Below, piece by piece: positions 24,020 to 27,814 of a DNA stretch of 27,814 bases. Each line of letters begins with the position of its first letter. Position 1 is the first letter of the stretch. The notes below the pieces were generated by a model. That model had not been told where the DNA came from, searched no databases, and saw nothing but the letters and a program-made list of their open reading frames with translations. The DNA comes from Bacteroidales bacterium (lineage in GTDB: Bacteria; Bacteroidota; Bacteroidia; Bacteroidales; F082): the NCBI GenBank assembly GCA_017508895.1, contig JAFWRA010000092.1:1-27814 (forward strand). Direction: 5' to 3'. The position numbers and the translations under genes are program-made.

Positions 24020-25498
24020 TTACTTAAACAATCTGATGATATCATTGCCATTGGCCAAGATAACCAATCCCAGCACCAGGACTAGACCCACCGTTTCAGC
24101 CACTTCCATGAACTTGTCGGACGGCTTGCGACGCGTTATTATCTCAAAGAGTAGGAAGAGAATATGACCACCATCCAATGCCGGGATGGGCAAAATGTTC
24201 ATCACTGCAAGTGCGATGGAGAGGAAGGCCGTCATGCGCCAGAAGATGCTCCAAATCCACTGGTCGGGGAATATCTTGCCAATGGAGATGAAGCCACCCA
24301 CGCTCTCATAAGCTTTAGTCTTGGGGGTGAAGATGAGTTTGACCTGTTTCCAATAATCATTCAACTCAGAAAAAGTCTTCTTGAAACCTGCAGGGATGGC
24401 CTGGAAGAAGGTGTATTCCTTGGTCTCCAAGTCATAATAATCGGTCAGATAAGTCTGGCAATACGCGCCTATCACACCTTCCTCGGAGAGATGCATAGGG
24501 ATTGACAACGTGTCAGCATCACGCAGGACAACGACAGTAACATCTTGATTCTTAAAACATTTGATATTTTTTACAAAATCTTGATAATAAAGCGTTTCAA
24601 TGTCATTAATGCCGATGATGACATCGCCACTCTTCAAGCCTCCGATTTGTGCTGCCGAGTTTTCCATCACATCGGCCACGACAAATGGGATGCGATAAGA
24701 GATAAATGCCGCATCTTGCGAACCCAACAATTTGGTCACGGCATCCTCGGGAAGATTAATGAGGGTGTCTTTGCCATTACGCTCCACTTCGACGGTCTTG
24801 GCCTTGTCGAGGATGATCTGCATCGGAACATCCTGGAACTTCTCGATGTATTCGCCATCAACAGCCAAAATCTTGTCACCATCACGGAAGCCCAACTCGT
24901 AGCCCAAACTATCAACTGAAATACCATATTTGTTGACTTCGGCAGTAGGCAGATACTGCTCACCTTCCTTGGCCAACAAACCGATATAGATGACAACAGC
25001 CAGCACCACATTCATGAACACACCAGCCACCATGATGATGAAACGCTGCCAGGCAGGCTTTGAGCGGAACTCCCAAGGTTGTGGAGGCTGCTGCATCTGC
25101 GACTTGTCCATCGACTCGTCAACCATACCTGCGATCTTGTTGTAGCCACCCAAAGGGAACCAACCGATACCGTATTCCGTGCTGTCGCTGCGACGCCAGT
25201 CATCCTCAGGCAGTGTGCTGAGGTCAATAGGTTCATAGTTCTTCTGTTTTTTCCCCGCAGGGTCTGTATATTCGCTAACGGTATATTTTTCAGGCACATT
25301 CTTCGAGAAGAACTTGAAGCGCCACTGTCCGTTTACCTTCTTGCAACGGAAAAGCGAAAAACCCCAATCGAAGAAGAGGTAGAATTTCTCGACACGAGTT
25401 TTAAAAGCTTTTGCGGCAAGGAAATGGCCCAATTCATGGACGAAAATCAAAATGGAAAGAGAGAGGAAAAACTGTAATACCTTTATTAATATAGTCAT
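24020..25498 (-). CDS. rseP: RIP metalloprotease, RseP/site-2 protease family
   Basis: A 492-aa intramembrane zinc protease of the inner membrane. The first membrane helix holds HELGH (residues 21-25), the zinc site. Asp442 in PALDGGH near the C terminus is the third ligand. Two PDZ domains lie between: GYELGFRDGDKILAVDGEYI and AQIGGLKSGDVIIGINDIET. Members cut membrane-bound anti-sigma factors or signal peptide remnants. A Bacteroidetes-type stretch between the first helix and the PDZ domains (KKQKNYEPIDLSTLPEDDW) adds length. A -7 box at 25531-25538 gives it its own promoter, with a leader of about 25 nt. It follows the M23 peptidase gene on the same strand. Confidence 0.94.
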   Translation of the reverse strand: MTILIKVLQFFLSLSILIFVHELGHFLAAKAFKTRVEKFYLFFDWGFSLFRCKKVNGQWRFKFFSKNVPEKYTVSEYTDPAGKKQKNYEPIDLSTLPEDDWRRSDSTEYGIGWFPLGGYNKIAGMVDESMDKSQMQQPPQPWEFRSKPAWQRFIIMVAGVFMNVVLAVVIYIGLLAKEGEQYLPTAEVNKYGISVDSLGYELGFRDGDKILAVDGEYIEKFQDVPMQIILDKAKTVEVERNGKDTLINLPEDAVTKLLGSQDAAFISYRIPFVVADVMENSAAQIGGLKSGDVIIGINDIETLYYQDFVKNIKCFKNQDVTVVVLRDADTLSIPMHLSEEGVIGAYCQTYLTDYYDLETKEYTFFQAIPAGFKKTFSELNDYWKQVKLIFTPKTKAYESVGGFISIGKIFPDQWIWSIFWRMTAFLSIALAVMNILPIPALDGGHILFLLFEIITRRKPSDKFMEVAETVGLVLVLGLVILANGNDIIRLFK

Positions 25499-25530
25499 TT
25501 TTCGTTTTTATTTGTGGGGTAAAAAGTGTG

Positions 25531-25538
25531 CAAAGATA
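25531..25538 (-). promoter_or_regulatory. -7 promoter box for rseP
   Basis: The minus strand reads TATCTTTG (TAnnTTTG), 32 nt before the rseP ATG at 25498 and 7 nt beyond the stop of the M23 gene. Confidence 0.55.
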
Positions 25539-25545
25539 CAATTTT

Positions 25546-26481
25546 TTAGTTTTCGACAGACTGATTAATGGTCATATAATCGGCAGGGTTGACAGCAATG
25601 CCGTTATGCCATAGTTCAAAATGGAGATGTTCGTACTCTTCGGATTCACCCGACTTGCCCAAGATGGCAATGGCCTCACCTGCTTTCACATAGTCACCTT
25701 CCTTTTTCAATAAGGTTGCATTATGCTTATACACAGAGAAATAGCCATCGGGATGCTGAATACCGATACAATAACCGTTGTTGATGCTCCAGGTTGAAAA
25801 CACCACGGTACCTTCTAAAGTGGCATTGATAACCTGATCCCTATCGGAAGAAATGTCAACACCCAAATGTCCTTTTTCAGCATTAAAGGCATTTAAAATC
25901 GTACCGTTGAGCGGAACAAAGAAGTTCTTAACCAAAGAACTCGGCTTGGCTGGAGGCAGATAGTCGTCACCGAAAAGGTTATACTGGTTTTGAGCTTCAT
26001 ATTCAGCGCGCAAGATGCTGTCTTGCACAGATTTCTTCAGTGTGATGGTATCGGTAACACCCTTCGGCAGTGGCTCATAGATACTCAACGAGGCCAATGC
26101 GCTATCGGCGGCGAAATCGTAGCCTTCCACGATTTTCTTGATGTTGTCGAAATAGACATCCTTTTTCTGCATCTCCTTTTCGAGCGAGTCGGCACGAAGG
26201 CTAAGCAGATAGACCTCACGGTTGAGGTTGGTGTCCGTGTAGCCTGGAATGTATTCGCGCAAAGGTGTGAAGGCGATGATAAAAGTCGTGATGATGATGA
26301 GCAGCAGGGCGATGCCGATGATGACCAGCACCAGATTCAACAAATTCAATTTGAAACCTAGTATTTCTTTTTTGGATTCATCATGTCTCATCAAGAAGTC
26401 ATATCTGCGATTCAGTTTCTTCAGCGAAACGTTACGAAGTTTAGGCTTCTTCGGCTTTGTATTTTGGGGTGTTTCTGACAT
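25546..26481 (-). CDS. M23 family peptidase with N-terminal membrane anchor
   Basis: A 311-aa peptidoglycan endopeptidase from the ATG at 26481. A membrane helix at about residues 43-71 (LLNLVLVIIGIALLLIII) anchors it, a coiled-coil stretch follows (LRADSLEKEMQKKDVYFDNI), then the LytM/M23 domain (about 185-311). The zinc and catalytic residues are all there: His205 and Asp209 in GHLGVD, His253 in YKHNA, His285 and His287 in EHLHFE. It should cut peptide cross-links in the cell wall. The frame extends to 26544, but the promoter box and the upstream terminator lie inside that extension, so the shorter start is better. It may work in envelope remodelling around the T9SS; that is inference from position. 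Confidence 0.92.
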   Translation of the reverse strand: MSETPQNTKPKKPKLRNVSLKKLNRRYDFLMRHDESKKEILGFKLNLLNLVLVIIGIALLLIIITTFIIAFTPLREYIPGYTDTNLNREVYLLSLRADSLEKEMQKKDVYFDNIKKIVEGYDFAADSALASLSIYEPLPKGVTDTITLKKSVQDSILRAEYEAQNQYNLFGDDYLPPAKPSSLVKNFFVPLNGTILNAFNAEKGHLGVDISSDRDQVINATLEGTVVFSTWSINNGYCIGIQHPDGYFSVYKHNATLLKKEGDYVKAGEAIAILGKSGESEEYEHLHFELWHNGIAVNPADYMTINQSVEN

Positions 26482-26494
26482 TTTGCTATGTGAT

Positions 26495-26510
26495 AGGTCA
26501 TTAATGACCT
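26495..26510. promoter_or_regulatory. 16-bp palindrome in M23 gene leader (possible operator)
   Basis: AGGTCATTAATGACCT is a perfect palindrome placed 1 nt downstream of the -7 box of the M23 gene, where the transcript begins. A dimeric repressor could bind there. Confidence 0.4.
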
Positions 26511-26511
26511 G

Positions 26512-26519
26512 CAAAAATA
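26512..26519 (-). promoter_or_regulatory. -7 promoter box for M23 peptidase
   Basis: The minus strand reads TATTTTTG (TAnnTTTG), 30 nt before the ATG at 26481. A TTTG lies 22 nt upstream as a possible -33 element. Confidence 0.55.
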
Positions 26520-26543
26520 GGAAAAAATTGCGACATACACGCA

Positions 26544-26575
26544 AAAAGGCCGACCGCTCACGCAGTCAGCCTTTT
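26544..26575 (-). terminator. Intrinsic terminator of the T9SS cargo gene
   Basis: On the minus strand AAAAGGCTGAC pairs with GTCGGCCTTTT (one G-T pair) around a 10-nt loop, followed by T residues. It starts 21 nt after the stop of the cargo gene. Confidence 0.8.
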
Positions 26576-26596
26576 GCTCGATTTGAAAAGAAACCC

Positions 26597-27814
26597 CTAT
26601 TCTTTCACCACTACCCGCGCCGTATGGTTTCTCCCTTCCGCATCCGTGATCCGCAGCAAATAAAACCCATCCACCAATCCACCCAAATCAACCTCATTCA
26701 TCCCTCGCACGGTCTTCACCAACTGACCAAGCGCATTGTACACCATCACTTCTGAAGCCTCGACTCCAACTACTGTTACCTTTCCTGTAGTGGGATTGGG
26801 ATATAATATAAGATTCTTATTTTCATCAATTTCACTAATGCTCCATGTATCGCAAACCTCTGCCCAGTCGATGGATGGGTCTTCGGCATTGGGTGCAGGT
26901 TGCGACTCGCAAAGGTGGCCATATTCATCGCGGAATGTTATGGTGACTTTGTAGTTGTAGCAGGAATATTCTGTTTCGTCAATCAGGTCAAAATAACGCA
27001 CATGGCTCCAATAGCCCGGGTAGGGGAATTGGGCGATTTTCTCGTAACTACCATTGTCGTGCGAGCGATACAGATTGTAGTGCAGATTGCCCATCGCGGG
27101 CTCTTCCAATTGCAGCAATTCTTCACCGTCCAATTGGTTGTCAATCTCGGCCCTGACCATGAATGAGCCATTCATTTCAGGCTTGTACCAATAGCCATTG
27201 AGACAAACCCAACGCCCATCGTCCGATGAACCGTCATCGTGCGCGTAGGCGGCTGGATTTTCAATGCCTTGTTGGTGTATGATGATCCAGATTGGCCAAG
27301 TCATAATCTGGTATGGGTGTTCAAAGTTCACAGTGTGCCATTGGTTTACGCCAGTGAGTTGCACGGTCTGTTGCCAAACAATCGTAGTGGGCGAATTGTA
27401 GCCAGAATAGATTAAAATGTCGTATTCCCCATCGGCAACGCTGTAAAGCGATACGCTTTTTACGAAAGATCCCAACATGTCTGCCCCCGATGCTTTAAAG
27501 CCCCAAGAAAGGTTCCCCTCATAGCCCACCGCCTCGATGAATTCCCCATTTTCATACTGGCAATGCGCTTTGAAAAGGTCTTCTCCCCAATGCAACTCCA
27601 CACCATCAGTGCCTTGGCTCCATTCGGCCTCGGCTGCTATGCTACCTATTATCGCACATTCGCCGTACTGATTAGCAAAATCGCTTTGGCATGAGCCTGT
27701 GGGGAAGACATTGTAGTCGTTCACCTTGTAATAATAGGTGCCTTGGGAAACGGTGTCCAAGTATTCAAAGGTTTCCGATGTGTTGTCCTTGGCCAAAGCG
27801 CCAATCAAAGCATA
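26597..27814 (-). CDS. Secreted protein with T9SS type A sorting domain (5'-truncated by window)
   Basis: The frame is open to the right edge, so the N terminus is missing; 406 codons including the stop are visible. The C terminus is a T9SS type A sorting domain: ILYPNPTTGKVTV, then a beta pattern (VMVYNALGQLVKTV), GLVDGFYLLRI, and the basic end HTARVVVKE. This tail directs export through the T9SS and is then removed or anchored. The upstream part has two fibronectin-like or gingipain-adhesin-like blocks: SVADGEYDILIYSGYN, and WVCLNGYWYKPEMNGSFMVR, a pattern I recall from cleaved-adhesin domains of gingipain-type proteins. The catalytic part, if any, lies outside the window. Its terminator is at 26544-26575. 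Confidence 0.9.
   Translation of the reverse strand, partial: YALIGALAKDNTSETFEYLDTVSQGTYYYKVNDYNVFPTGSCQSDFANQYGECAIIGSIAAEAEWSQGTDGVELHWGEDLFKAHCQYENGEFIEAVGYEGNLSWGFKASGADMLGSFVKSVSLYSVADGEYDILIYSGYNSPTTIVWQQTVQLTGVNQWHTVNFEHPYQIMTWPIWIIIHQQGIENPAAYAHDDGSSDDGRWVCLNGYWYKPEMNGSFMVRAEIDNQLDGEELLQLEEPAMGNLHYNLYRSHDNGSYEKIAQFPYPGYWSHVRYFDLIDETEYSCYNYKVTITFRDEYGHLCESQPAPNAEDPSIDWAEVCDTWSISEIDENKNLILYPNPTTGKVTVVGVEASEVMVYNALGQLVKTVRGMNEVDLGGLVDGFYLLRITDAEGRNHTARVVVKE

Noticed and set aside
26481..26544. Longer M23 start at 26544
   Set aside because: The extra 21 residues would cover the -7 box and the palindrome and begin inside the upstream terminator; they are not conserved-looking.

Overview
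The window looks like a chromosomal segment of a member of the Bacteroidota, most likely order Bacteroidales. The evidence is a complete type IX secretion system (T9SS) core operon in the order porP-gldK-gldL-gldM-gldN, a cargo protein ending in a T9SS type A sorting domain, GldF/GldG-type ABC transporter genes, a GSCFA-family gene, and repeated -7 boxes of the Bacteroidetes form TAnnTTTG upstream of genes. The species cannot be named from the sequence alone.

Left part (1-5560): the 3' part of a GH29 alpha-L-fucosidase gene, an AraC-family regulator, and convergent to it leuS. The leucyl-tRNA synthetase is unusually long (1046 aa). It carries an extra segment of about 114 residues just before the region leading to the KMSKS loop, and that segment resembles a small PD-(D/E)XK/DUF559-like nuclease domain. 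I consider it the most interesting observation in the window.

Middle accessory stretch (5600-7440): two tiny overlapping genes (the first DUF3791-like), a 101-bp element with perfect 16-bp terminal inverted repeats that looks like a MITE, a SHOCT-domain lipoprotein gene, and a gene-poor stretch with a 170-bp imperfect dyad.

Housekeeping part (7440-17670): holB (delta prime of DNA polymerase III), a gldF-gldG-DUF4340 operon on the minus strand, a small coiled-coil protein with its own promoter and terminator, an operon of a rluB-like pseudouridine synthase with a long Arg/Asp repeat tail fused at the N terminus plus a THUMP-like methyltransferase, an operon of trxB plus a GSCFA gene, and a tRNA-Pro(GGG).

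Secretion part (17690-27814): reading on the minus strand from the right edge, a partial secreted protein with a T9SS sorting tail, an M23 peptidase with a membrane anchor, an RseP-like site-2 protease, then porP, gldK, gldL, gldM and gldN. The T9SS operon ends at an intrinsic terminator that faces the tRNA-Pro terminator across a 44-nt perfect palindrome. The secretion machine, a candidate client and two envelope proteases thus lie together. Everything from 17.7 kb to the right edge is on the minus strand.
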